Shown here piece by piece: positions 35,323 through 45,125 of a DNA stretch of 64,000 nt (position 1 is its first letter; every line of letters begins with the position of its first letter). This DNA comes from Clonostachys chloroleuca (taxonomy: Eukaryota > Ascomycota > Sordariomycetes > Hypocreales > Bionectriaceae). The position numbers were made by a program, and so were the translations under genes. The stretch covers positions 4,154,001-4,218,000 of the forward strand of contig JBANAY010000003.1 of NCBI GenBank assembly GCA_037952775.1. The letters are read 5' to 3'. The notes beneath the pieces are model-generated. The model made no database searches. It had not been told where the DNA came from and saw nothing but the letters and a program-made list of their open reading frames with translations.

Positions 35323-35791
35323 TCACCGAAGAAGAAGCCGCCTTGCGGGCTGCCTCCTCTGCCTCCTCACGTTCCACCCGCTCCAATTCCTCGACACTGT
35401 CGATACCACGAGACACCGCTCGCATCATCTTATCGAGCCACATTTTCTTTTGTTTACGCAAACGCCGCACTTTGGCACTTGCGCGCTCCAATTCTTCCTC
35501 TGCCGCGTCCAGCTCCTCTTCGGCCCGCTGATGATGAACCCCAATACGGCGAATCTGCTGCGCAGATAACCCCTGAATGTCACAGCGCGATTGACCGTGC
35601 GACACGCATTCCACACAACGAGAAGAATCCGAAGGAGACGCCTGACAAGAGCGCTTGCCACGGCCCTCGCAGTAGGAACACACTGGCATGACGGAAGGAT
35701 TGTTCAGAATGGTAAAAAGAAGAGCGTTCCTACGAATTGTGGACGACTCAGTTCTTGACGCTTTCGATTTTGAAATACGACTAGACGACAT
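35165..35791 (-). CDS. Antisense Zn(II)2Cys6-like, coiled-coil protein, 208 aa
   Basis: This open frame lies on the strand opposite to the retrotransposon, between pol and the 3' LTR. It starts at ATG 35789-35791 in a good context (CACC before the ATG), 97 bp inside the LTR. Residues 38-70 form C38-x2-C41-x7-C49-x9-C59-x2-C62-x7-C70, two equal half-sites very close to the fungal Zn(II)2Cys6 cluster (C-x2-C-x6-C). Residues about 85-150 are a charged coiled coil (Glu/Arg/Lys/Leu-rich, Arg-Leu-Arg-Lys-Gln). The tail is Ser/Pro-rich. The layout matches fungal zinc-cluster transcription factors: DNA-binding cluster then dimerisation coil. The 3' LTR could drive it. The last 158 bp overlap pol antiparallel. 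Homologues in the other Ty3 copies argue it is real. A DNA-binding or regulatory role is inference. Confidence 0.72.
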   Translation of the reverse strand: MSSSRISKSKASRTESSTIRRNALLFTILNNPSVMPVCSYCEGRGKRSCQASPSDSSRCVECVSHGQSRCDIQGLSAQQIRRIGVHHQRAEEELDAAEEELERASAKVRRLRKQKKMWLDKMMRAVSRGIDSVEELERVEREEAEEAARKAASSSVITPSSEPVFSEIEIDPVFLQEGVELSPSWFVGMGVSGPGDTVGQASGSSSGA

Positions 35792-35874
35792 GGTGTTAGC
35801 ATGAATGATGAAGGAAGGAAGTTGGGCAACGCACCAACTAGGCCGCTGAATATGGTCTTGGGGACAAAACCAAC

Positions 35875-35883
35875 GAGAGGGGG
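35875..35883 (+). promoter_or_regulatory. Polypurine tract of Ty3-H
   Basis: GAGAGGGGG ends 5 bp before the 3' LTR. A purine run at this position primes plus-strand DNA synthesis. The equivalent tract is kept in the decayed copies (about 38348-38356 in Ty3-A). Confidence 0.8.
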
Positions 35884-35888
35884 CATCA

Positions 35889-36267
35889 TGTTACGAACAA
35901 CCCCTGCGTCACCCAACCGGACCACCCTTAGTCATCACGCGTGGTCACGTGCAGCCAAAACGATATGGTTGATATCCCACATATCAACCATAACGCCAGT
36001 CGATCATCAACGATATGGACCATATCGTACATATCACCCTAGTATATATACACATTCATTTCACTAGATAGAACACTCTTTCAGACAGTTATCAATAACA
36101 TCGTCTACGCATCTATTGTTACTAGCTCCACAATACTCGCACATTGACAGTGACTAGCATTGCACAGCCTAAGACAACCTGATCGCGCCACTCAGAACAA
36201 CGCTCTGATTGGTTTAACCCCGACCTACCCTAGACCCCCGTCCAGTGTAAGTCATCCAACCGTCACA
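35889..36267 (+). repeat. 3' LTR of Ty3-H
   Basis: This 379-bp LTR is identical by eye to 28805-29183. Its left (U3) side faces the antisense gene and could supply that gene's promoter. Confidence 0.96.
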
Positions 36268-36272
36268 GCTAG

Positions 36273-37690
36273 AAACCTGAATATAAATAAATAATTCCGA
36301 AAACTAATAGATAACTGTTTTTAATAAATAATAAAGGATATTTAATATAATAAACTTTAGGTACTATACTAAAAGAAGCAGTATATACTAAAGTCCAGAT
36401 AGAAGCTATACTAGATATAAAGATACTATAGTAAGATATAAGAATAGTACTTATTAAAGAAATTTATAAATACTTACTCTCAGAATATTAAGGAGTTAAG
36501 AAAATATTTAATAGAATAAGATAATATTATAATTACCCTGGTCTATAAAAGGATATATAAACTATAGTTTCAGAATATAATACTTATATATAAATTAAAT
36601 CCGTAAGATATAAACTATATAGAGAACTTAAACTAGTTTTAGTATCAGAATAACTATAGTAATTAATATCCTTTAACTATATTATTAAGCTATTATTATT
36701 AATAGAACCTATAATAGGAGTATAGTATAATAGTATCTTAATTATTATTAATAGACTTATAAAGTATAGATATTTTATTCTATATAAGGAAACAAGCTCT
36801 ACAGAAGACTTTATATACTAATTCCTATAATATATAATTAGTTACTACAGACTATCTCTGAAGAGATAATCTTAGATAGAGAAATAACTTTTACCTCTAA
36901 ATTTTAGTAATTACTTATAGTATAAATAGGTACTAAGTATAAGCTTTTAATAGCTTACTACCCCCAGAGTAATAGATAAATAGAATATTTAAATTAAATA
37001 TTAGAATAATACTTATAAGTATATATTAATTATAAATAAGATAATTAGGTATAACTACTACCTATAGCTCAGATTATATATAATAGTTCAGTATAAGAAT
37101 CTACCCAGCTTATATCTATATATATAAACTATAGCTATAAACTAGAATTCCAGAACTAATAAATACTTAATAGACTAAATATACCTACTGCTATACTTAT
37201 AAAGGAAATATTATACTTATTATATATAGAAATAAAGATAGAATTAGAATTTATCTAAGAAAGAATAAAGAAATACTATAATAAAATAAGATTAAAGGAA
37301 CTAATCTTAAAGGAGGGAGATAAAGTCTATTTACTCTATAAAAATATTATAATATTATAACTAAGTAATAAATTAGACTATAAAAAACTTAGACTATTTA
37401 AAATTAAAGATAAAAAATCAGATACTAACTATAAACTCTTACTACTAGATATAATATATATCTACCCAGTTTTTTATATCTTATTACTTAAAAAAGTACT
37501 AGAAAATACTCTAGATTAAGACTATCTAATTAAGATCTATAAAGAAGAATATAAACTAGAAAAAATACTAAAGAAAGAAGTTAGAAATAAATAAATATTC
37601 TACTTTATTAAATAGAAGGGATATACTAATAAAGATAATATCTAGGAACCTGCTAAGTACCTAAAGAACTACTAGAAGCTTATCTAATAG
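36273..37690 (+). pseudogene. RIP-decayed pol of Ty3-A, 3' part
   Basis: It resumes exactly where 28804 stops, after the GCTAG duplication. It contains the end of RNase H, the integrase and the chromodomain, all full of RIP stops. It aligns with about 33787-35205 of the intact element. Past the chromodomain it diverges from Ty3-H. Confidence 0.92.
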
Positions 37691-37699
37691 TTCTACTAG

Positions 37700-38340
37700 T
37701 AATATCAGGGAAAAAGGAAGGATTAGAAAAGTCAGGAAGAATTAAAGTCTAATTAATAATCCCTATAGTACTAAGGGACTATACTATACTAATAGCCTAT
37801 TACTCCTTCAAAATCACCTCCTCCTGAGTATAAATACTATCCTGTTTATCTAAATTATATACCCTATAATAAAATAAATACTAGGATTTCTCCTGAGCTA
37901 TCTAATACTAATAATAAAGGTAAGAAACTTTTACTAAAGCCTCCTAGAGAGCTAGCTTAGATAAAGCTAATTTATTCTCTAAATACTGCTCTTCAGTAAC
38001 TGAATATTTTACTATATATAAATCAGTAGGAATTAGAAATATAAGGAATAAAATTATATATACTGAGATACTATCTTAATACTATTATAAGATTAACCTA
38101 GCTTTATATACTCCCTACAGCGAGAAAAAGCTTTAATTATATAATATACCTTCTTATACTTAAAATAATTTAAGTAAGATATAGTTTTAATACCTATCTC
38201 TTTAATTAGAGATATAAGATACTTATACTACTATAATTTCTTAGATAAAGACTGTAATATAGTTAGTAATATATAGAATAATTAAGAATAAAGAAATTAT
38301 ATACTAAGTATTAGCTGTAAAAACTAGTCTTAAGAATAAA
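37700..38340 (-). pseudogene. Decayed antisense Zn2Cys6-like gene of Ty3-A
   Basis: The minus strand shows a homologous Cys cluster in about 38085-38195. Spacing is x2, x6, x8, x2, x6 between Cys or Tyr codons, the canonical Zn2Cys6 pattern, with a Phe-Lys-x-Lys-Lys basic segment between the second and third. At 38117-38119 a genuine Cys codon (TGT, preceded by Arg CGC) survives where the Ty3-F copy has TAT, which supports reading Tyr as decayed Cys. The rest of the gene does not align with that of Ty3-H at DNA level. Stops make it dead. Confidence 0.68.
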
Positions 38341-38361
38341 ACTAATAGGGAGGGAGTAATA

Positions 38362-38755
38362 TATTATAAATAAAGTATATACCTACTATATTATATAGTA
38401 TACCCTACTTTTCTTACTAATAAGAGATAGATTACTCCGGATTATTAGTAAGTCTAAATAATCCTTAGCTAAACTTACTCTGGATTACTAGTAAGCTATT
38501 ATAAGCCCCTAGTATATATATATATTTATTTTACTAGATAGGATACTCTTTCAGATAGTTATTAATATAGTTATAACTTTACTATAATATTATCTATATA
38601 TCTATTGTTACTAGCTTTATAATACTTATATATTAATAGTAATTCGTATTATACAGCCTAAGATAACCTGATTGTGCTACTCAGAATAATACTCTGATTA
38701 GTTTAACCCCGACCTACCCTAGACCCTGTCCAGTGTAAGTTATCCAACCGTCACA
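38362..38755 (+). repeat. 3' LTR of Ty3-A
   Basis: This 394-bp LTR runs from TATTATAAAT (decayed TGTTACGAAC) to CCGTCACA. Its U3 contains TTACT-rich dyads around GGATTACTAGTAAG and is unrelated to the U3 of Ty3-H. R-U5 is the same. The CTTTT duplication follows. Confidence 0.92.
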
Positions 38756-38760
38756 CTTTT

Positions 38761-38825
38761 GCCATAGGTGGTTAGAGCATCTTTTGAGCATAACATAGAA
38801 TAGAAATAAGAATTAAAAGCTAGAA
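38761..38825. other. Short little-decayed insert in copia-B, right part
   Basis: This continues 9876-9939 once Ty3-A is removed. GCC, GGTGG and GAGC motifs survive unmutated next to heavily RIPed copia sequence. The right border is approximate. Confidence 0.4.
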
Positions 38826-39590
38826 GTCTATATTCTAACTAACTAGGAATATTATATACTAGTTATTAATAAAGTATAAATATATTATAAGAAGTAGTTT
38901 TATATTAGAAGTTTATAGTATAATAGCTAGATTTAATATAGGTATTATAATTATAAATACCCTTTAAATAATTACTTTAAAAATAATACTACTAGAAATA
39001 CTATTAGTAATTTATATAAATTCTCTCTTATTATATAAATACCTTATTAAGCTTAGTATAACTATAGAGAAAAAACTAATAATTAATATAATAGTTTTAT
39101 AGTAATTATATAAATACTATAAAATTACTAAGATAAGATAAATTAATAGAGAGAATAATCTAGTAGATACTTTAATAAAAGGGAAATCTAATTTAGTACT
39201 TTTAAAACTTATAGAAATAAATAAATTAAGAATTTAAATTAAGAGAGATATTAAGAGGCTATTTAAACTAGATATAGCTTAGTAAATATAAATAGACTAA
39301 ACCTATATAATAAGCTACTTTAAACTAAGAATTTAAATATATTATAAGTAATTAGAATATATAGAGAGGGAGGCCTTCTATAAGAGATTATTCTATTCCC
39401 CTATCTATTTAAACTATCTACTAATAATTAGATCTATCTACCTATTTAAACTAACTAAGCTATTTAATTTTTTTTTTATTTTTATTTTTTTTATTTTCCT
39501 CTTTTACTTAGGTTTAGAATATATAGGAAAATAATATCTAGAAGGTTAGAATTAGATATTAAAGAAATTACCCTTAAGTTTATTATTACT
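38826..39590 (+). pseudogene. RIP-decayed Ty1/copia RNase H end and 3' tail (copia-B)
   Basis: A plus-strand reading gives the C-terminal half of copia RNase H: a decayed Glu-Leu-Tyr segment and Phe-Asn-Ile-Gly near 38920-38945, then a segment with Arg-Glu-Asn-Asn-Leu-Val-Asp and Leu-Thr-Lys near 39150-39180. These match the usual copia end and continue the frame lost at 9875. A purine tract GAGAGGGAGG at about 39364-39373 may be the polypurine tract. After it come a T-rich run (about 39469-39494) and AT-rich sequence up to the Ty3-F insertion. No LTR end is clear. Confidence 0.72.
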
Positions 39591-39984
39591 TGTAACGGTT
39601 GGATAACTTATACTGGACGGGGTCTAGGGTAGGTCGGGGTTGAACCAATCAGAGTATTATTCTGAGTAGTACAATTAGGTTGTCTTAGGCTGTATAATAC
39701 AAGTTACTATTAATATACGAGTATTATAAAGCTAGTAATAATAGATATATAGATAATATTATAGTAGAGTTATAACTGTATTAATAACTGTCTGAAAGAG
39801 TATCCTATCTAGTAAAATAAATATATATATATACTAGGGGCTTATAATAGCTTACTAGTAATCTAGAGTAAGTTTAGCTGAGGATTATTTAGACTTACTA
39901 ATAATCCGGAGTAATCTATCTCTTATTAGTAAGAAAAGTAGAGTATACTATATAATATAGTAGATATATACTTTATTTATAATA
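39591..39984 (-). repeat. 3' LTR of Ty3-F
   Basis: The plus strand starts TGTAACGGTTGGAT, the complement of the LTR end, and finishes CTTTATTTATAATA, the complement of the decayed start. The adjoining CTCCCTCCCT is the polypurine tract of the minus strand. Confidence 0.92.
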
Positions 39985-39989
39985 TATTA

Positions 39990-40640
39990 CTCCCTCCCTA
40001 TTAGTTTTATTCTTAAGATTAGTTTTTATAGCTAATACTTAGTATATAATTTCTTTATCCTTAATTATTCTATATATTACTAACTATATTATAGTCTTTA
40101 TCTAAGAAATTATAGTAGTATAAGTATCTTATATCCCTAATCGAAGAGATAGGAATTAAAACTATATCTTACTTAAATTATTTTAAGTATAAGAAGGTAT
40201 ATTATATAATTAAAGCTTCTTCTTACTATAGGGAGTATATAAAGCTAGATTAATCTTATAATAGTATTAAGGTAGTATCTCAGTATATATAATTTTATTC
40301 CTTATATTTCTAATTCCTACTAATTTATATATAGTAAAATATTTAATTACTAAAGAGTAGTATTTAGAGAATAAATTAGCTTTATCTAAGCTAGCTCTCC
40401 AGGAGGCTTTAGTAAAAGTTTCTCGCCTTTATTATCAGTATCAGGTAGCTTGGGAGAAATCCCAGTATTTATTTTATTATAGGGTATATAATTTAAATAA
40501 ACAGAATAGTATTTATACTCAGGAGAAGGTGATTTTAGAGGAGTAACAGGCTGTTAGTACAGTGCAGTCCCTTAGTACTATAGGAATTATTAATTAGACT
40601 TTAATTCTTCCTAACTTTTCTAATCCTTTCTTTTTCCCTG
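39990..40640 (+). pseudogene. Decayed antisense Zn2Cys6-like gene of Ty3-F
   Basis: The plus strand reads as a homologue of the Ty3-A antisense gene. Cys or Tyr codons stand at 40170, 40179, 40200, 40227, 40236 and 40257, giving spacing x2, x6, x8, x2, x6. A Leu/Glu/Lys-rich stretch follows at about 40330-40550, little decayed near 40385-40450. RIP stops prevent translation. The segment is near-identical in reverse complement to 37700-38340. Confidence 0.68.
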
Positions 40641-40731
40641 ATATTACTAGTAGAACTATTAGATAAGCTTCTAGTAGTTCTTTAGGTACTTAGCAGGTTC
40701 CCAGGTATTATCTTTATTAGTATATCCCTTC

Positions 40732-41596
40732 TGTTGAAATTACAGTGGCCTACAAGGTGTATTAGGCCTTGAGACCGCTATAACTAGCAGCAGTGGAAAT
40801 TTTAGCTTCTAACTTATAGCGAACACTCCTCTATAACTTAGTCAAACTTCACACTAGAAAGTCGGTTTATAGTGCATTTTATAGCGCAAAAGGATCTTAT
40901 TTTGGTGAGAGGAACCGGAAAAATATACCAATTTCTCTCATAGGTCTACCGACTAAAAACTACTCTAAAACCCGCTACAGCAGCTTCCCGGGCCACTTTT
41001 GATTTTCCGCAAAATTCATTACTATAGGAAATCTAAAAAATCGACTCACAACTACCAAACCATAAGATAGATATATATAACCTTTTTAAGACCCACTTTT
41101 ATCTGAAAGAGCTAGTTAAGCTGATCAGTTAAGTATAGATATTAGATATCTTATCTTTAAAGCTGAAAGAGATATCTAAGATCTAAGGTCTAGTCTAGGG
41201 TAGGTTGGTTATAGGGTAGCTTGGGTATAGGTTAGGCTACTAGAAGTTACTCAGATTTTTTTCCTGAATTTTCTAGACCCTTATTTAGGCTAATATAGCC
41301 TAATAACCTATAAATAACGCTGCTGACGCTCCTAGCCCTAAAGAGGAACTGGAGCCTGCTAAGCCGTAGCGGTCATAGCGGCCTGTAGCCACTGACCCAC
41401 AGTGGCTGCAACCGCTATTGGCTCGTGATCGTAGTCGCTATCGGATAGCGGTCTCAATCGCTATTGGCTAGCTGTTACAGGGGATAGCGATCGCTAACAG
41501 TTAGTGGTTGCGACCGCTAGAGGTTAGTGGTTGCAACCGCTAACTTATAGCGATACGGTCACTAACTTATAGTGGCTATAGTCTCTCAATTCAACA
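40732..41596 (-). mobile_element. Solo LTR, copy 2 (865 bp, TSD CCTTC)
   Basis: It runs from TGTTGAAATTACAG to CAATTCAACA, the reverse complement of 4454-5294, and is flanked by the perfect duplication CCTTC (40727-40731 and 41597-41601). It lies inside the chromodomain codons of Ty3-F. It is less decayed than copy 1. The 24-bp length excess over copy 1 is an extra unit in the GC-rich palindromic array at about 41360-41580. Confidence 0.88.
41360..41580. repeat. GC-rich palindromic mini-array inside the solo LTR
   Basis: Short units based on TAGCGGTTGCAACCGCTA and TAGCGATCGCTA recur in both orientations, so the single strand could form many hairpins. Copy 1 has the same array at about 4470-4700 with one 24-bp unit fewer. 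The array keeps CpG and CpA although its surroundings are decayed. Confidence 0.7.
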
Positions 41597-41601
41597 CCTT
41601 C

Positions 41602-44600
41602 TATTTAATAAAGTAGAATATTTATCTATTTCTAACTTCTTTCTTTAATATTTTTTCTAGCTTATATTCTTCTTTATAGACCTTAATCAGATAGTCTTAA
41701 TCTAGAGTATTTTCTAGTGCTTTTTTAAGTAATAAGATATAAAAAACTAGGTAGATATATATTATATCTAGTAGTAAGAGTTTATAGTTAGTATCTAATT
41801 TTTTATTCTTAATTTTAAATAGTCTAAGTTTTTTATAGTCTAATTTATTACTTAGTTATAATATTATAATATTTTTACAGAGTAAGTAGACCTTATCTCC
41901 CTCCTTTAAGATTAGTTCCTTTAATCTTATTTTATTATAGTATTTCTTTATTCTTTCTTAGATAAATTCTAATTCTATCTTTATTTCTATATATAATAAG
42001 TATAATATTTCCTTTATAAGTATAGCAGTAGGTATATTTAGTCTATTAAGTATTTATTAGTTCTGGAATTCTGATTTATAGCTATAGTTTATATATATAA
42101 GTATAAGCTGAGTAGATTCTTATACTGAACTATTATATATAATCTGAGCTATAGGTAGTAGTTATACCTAATTATCTTATTTATAATTAATATATACTTA
42201 TAAGTATTATTCTAATATTTAGTTTAAATATTCTATTTATCTATTACTCTAGGGGTAGTAAGCTATTAAAAGCTTATACTTAGTACCTATTTATACTATA
42301 AGTAATTACTAAAATTTAGAGGTAAAAGTTATTCCTCTATCTGAGATTATCTCTTCAGGTAGTCTATAGTAACTAACTATATATTATAGGAATTAGTATA
42401 TAAGGTCTTCTATAGAGCTTACTTCCTTATATAGAATAAAATATTTATACTTTATAAGTCTGTTAATAATAACTAAGATACTATTATACTATACTCCTAT
42501 TATAGGTTCTATTAATAATAGTAGTTTAATAATATAGTTAAAGGATATTAATTACTATAGTTATTCTAGTACTAAAACTGGTTTAAGTTCTCTATATAGT
42601 TTATATCTTATAGATTTAATTTATATATAAGTATTATATTCTAAAACTACAGTTTATATATCCTTTTATAGACCAGGGTAATTATAATATTATCTTATCC
42701 TATTGAATACTTTCTTAACTCCTTAATATCCTGAGAGTAGGTACTTATAAATTTCTTTAATAAGTACTATTCTTATATCTTACTACAGTATCTTTATATC
42801 TAGTATAGCTTCTATCTAGACTTTAGTATATACTGCTTCTTTTAGTATAGTACCTAAAGCTTACTATACTAAATATCCTTTATTATTTATTAAAAATAGT
42901 TATCTATTAGTTTTTAGAATTATTTATTTATATTCGGATTTCCAGCTGAGAGTATTAGCTCTTCTGTTTTCTGATCCCTTTTAATATATAATTTTATAGT
43001 TAAACTTAGATAAATATTCAGTATAGTATATTTATCTTCTATTAAGTTATTAAGTTATAGTAAAATACTGAATATTTTTATAATCTGTATATACCTTAAC
43101 CTTATATTATATTCCTAGGCAGTAGTATTTAAATTCTTTAAATATATATATAATAGCTATAAATTCCTTATTATAGATAGGGTAGTTGAGTTCTATACTA
43201 TATAGTTTCTTTAAGTAGAATACTACAGGGTATAGTCTTCCTTTATTATCTCTTTAGCTGATTTATATACTAATTACAAAGTCTGAAGTATTAGTTTTAA
43301 GTTCTACTTCCTTATTCGGATTAAATATCTATAGTATAGGTTTATTAGTTATATAGAGTTTAATATTAGTAAATACTTACTAGTATTTTAAGTTCTATTA
43401 AAATTCTTTTTCTTTCTTTATTAGATTATATAGGGGTACAGTAATCTTCCTATAGTTTTTAATAAATTATTAATAGTAATTAGTAAATCCGAGGAAGGCT
43501 TATACTTCTTTAATATTTATTAGTTCCTCTTATTTAGAAACTATAGTAATTTTACTTTTTTCTATTTATATTTTATTAGATTGAATAGTATATCCTAGGA
43601 AGTTAACTTCCTTAATATAAAACTAACTTTTCTCAGGTTCTACTAGGAGATTTATATCTTCTAGTTTCTTCAGGACCTTATATATATATTCCTTATATAT
43701 ATCCAGATTATTTAAGAATATTAAAATATTATTAAGATATATAACTATAAAGATATTAAGATACTCTTAGAGTACTTAATTAATTATTTATTAGAATATT
43801 ATAGATATATTTATTAGTCTGAAGGGTATAATAAGATACTTATATAAGCTAAACTTTATTCTAAATACTATTTTCTATTTATCTCCTTCTTTTATTCGTA
43901 TTAAGTTATAAGCTCTCTTCAGATCTAATATAATAAACTACTATTTACCCTATAACCAGTCTCTAAGTTCTGTAATTAGTAGTAAGGGTATCCTGTTCTT
44001 ATATATAATCTTATTTAGCTAGTAATAGTTAATAACTAAATAGAGTTTATTATTTTTCTTAGATATAAATATTACAGGGTATCCTACAGATAAAGTTAAT
44101 AACTATATATAGCCTTTTACTAATATATTATTAATATATTTATAGAGTATTTATAATTAAGGTTCTATAAGGTTATAGAGTTTATAGAAGGCTGGTTCTT
44201 CTCTATTAATAATAGAGATTTTATAATCCTATTAGCTATATTATAGTAACCCGGTTTCTAGGGTTTCTTTAAATAGCTTATTATATTTCCAGTATTCCTT
44301 CGGGATATAATCCAGTCTTTCTCTTTTAAGGTATTCCTCTTTATCTTTTTATAGTTATTCCTTTCTTACTTATTTATACTATAGATTAAACTTAATATTA
44401 TAATTATATTTTTATTAATTTATTATATATATCTAATTAATAAAATCTATTTCTAGGGGTTATTCTAATTTTTATATCTAGCCTAAGATTTATTTTATTT
44501 ATTATAATTCTTAGCAGGATAGATTTTTTAGTATACTAGGTTATAGTACTATTAAGGCTATAACTACTATATCCACTTATTATTATAAGTTATTATTTTA

Positions 44601-45125
44601 GTTTTTTATAATAGTACTTTTAGTTATTAAGGAATTATTATATTCTTCTAATATCTAATAAAATTTTAATTTCTATTAATTCTAATATAGGTTTATAAGA
44701 GTATCCTTCTACTTTATATAGCTAGTAAACTAATCTATTAGTAGGTTTATATCTTATAACTATAGTAATTCTAATATAATATTATAGGAATTTAATAATA
44801 CTAAGTTATATATAATATTAAATTTTTTTCCTTAGATTTCAGTTATAAGGTAATTAGTCTTAGAGTTAATAATTCTATTATTATACTTAAATAATATTCT
44901 ATTCAGAGTTATAATATTATAGGACTTCTTCTTTATTCTCTATAGTAAGTAGAGTTAGTTAATTACTACTAGTAAGATATAATTATATAATACTCTATAG
45001 TCTATCTATACTATAAGCTAGTATCCCTTAATCTTAATATCTATAATAATATTAATTGAATTTCCTCCCTCTATAGCTCCTAGGGTCTTCTGATTTAATA
45101 CTATTTTACTATACTATAGCCCTAT
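41602..45125 (-). pseudogene. RIP-decayed pol of Ty3-F
   Basis: The reverse complement aligns with the pol of the intact element from the chromodomain (left) through integrase, RNase H and RT to the protease (right, near 45000). The remaining chromodomain codons lie left of the solo LTR at 40640-40731. Stops are dense. Confidence 0.9.

Larger units (their letters stand above)
28805..36267 (+). mobile_element. Intact Ty3/gypsy chromovirus (Ty3-H), TSD GCTAG
   Basis: This complete 7,463-bp LTR retrotransposon is flanked by the perfect 5-bp duplication GCTAG (28800-28804 and 36268-36272). The two 379-bp LTRs read identical, both frames are open, and codon and dinucleotide use is normal, so it has not suffered RIP. 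It is inserted in the pol of a decayed copy of its own family. Order: LTR, self-primer site, gag, pol by minus-1 frameshift, antisense gene, polypurine tract, LTR. It looks competent for transposition and is the youngest event in the nest. Confidence 0.97.
9940..38755 (+). mobile_element. RIP-decayed Ty3 chromovirus Ty3-A, split by nested insertions
   Basis: This is a full-length copy of the chromovirus family, flanked by the 5-bp duplication CTTTT (9935-9939 and 38756-38760). Its pieces are: 5' LTR 9940-10013 plus 23882-24201; gag 24267-26621; pol about 26630-28804 plus 36273-37690; antisense gene about 37700-38340; 3' LTR 38362-38755. It was interrupted first by copia-C in the 5' LTR and later by Ty3-H in pol. 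Decay is uniform and of RIP type. It sits inside copia-B. Confidence 0.92.

Noticed and set aside
35192..35569. 125-aa plus-strand frame downstream of pol
   Set aside because: It is the complement of the antisense coiled-coil gene. Its His/Leu-rich composition is explained by the Glu/Arg codons on the other strand.
35801..36067. 88-aa plus-strand frame running into the 3' LTR
   Set aside because: It crosses the polypurine tract and the LTR border and is absent from the 5' LTR, so it is chance.
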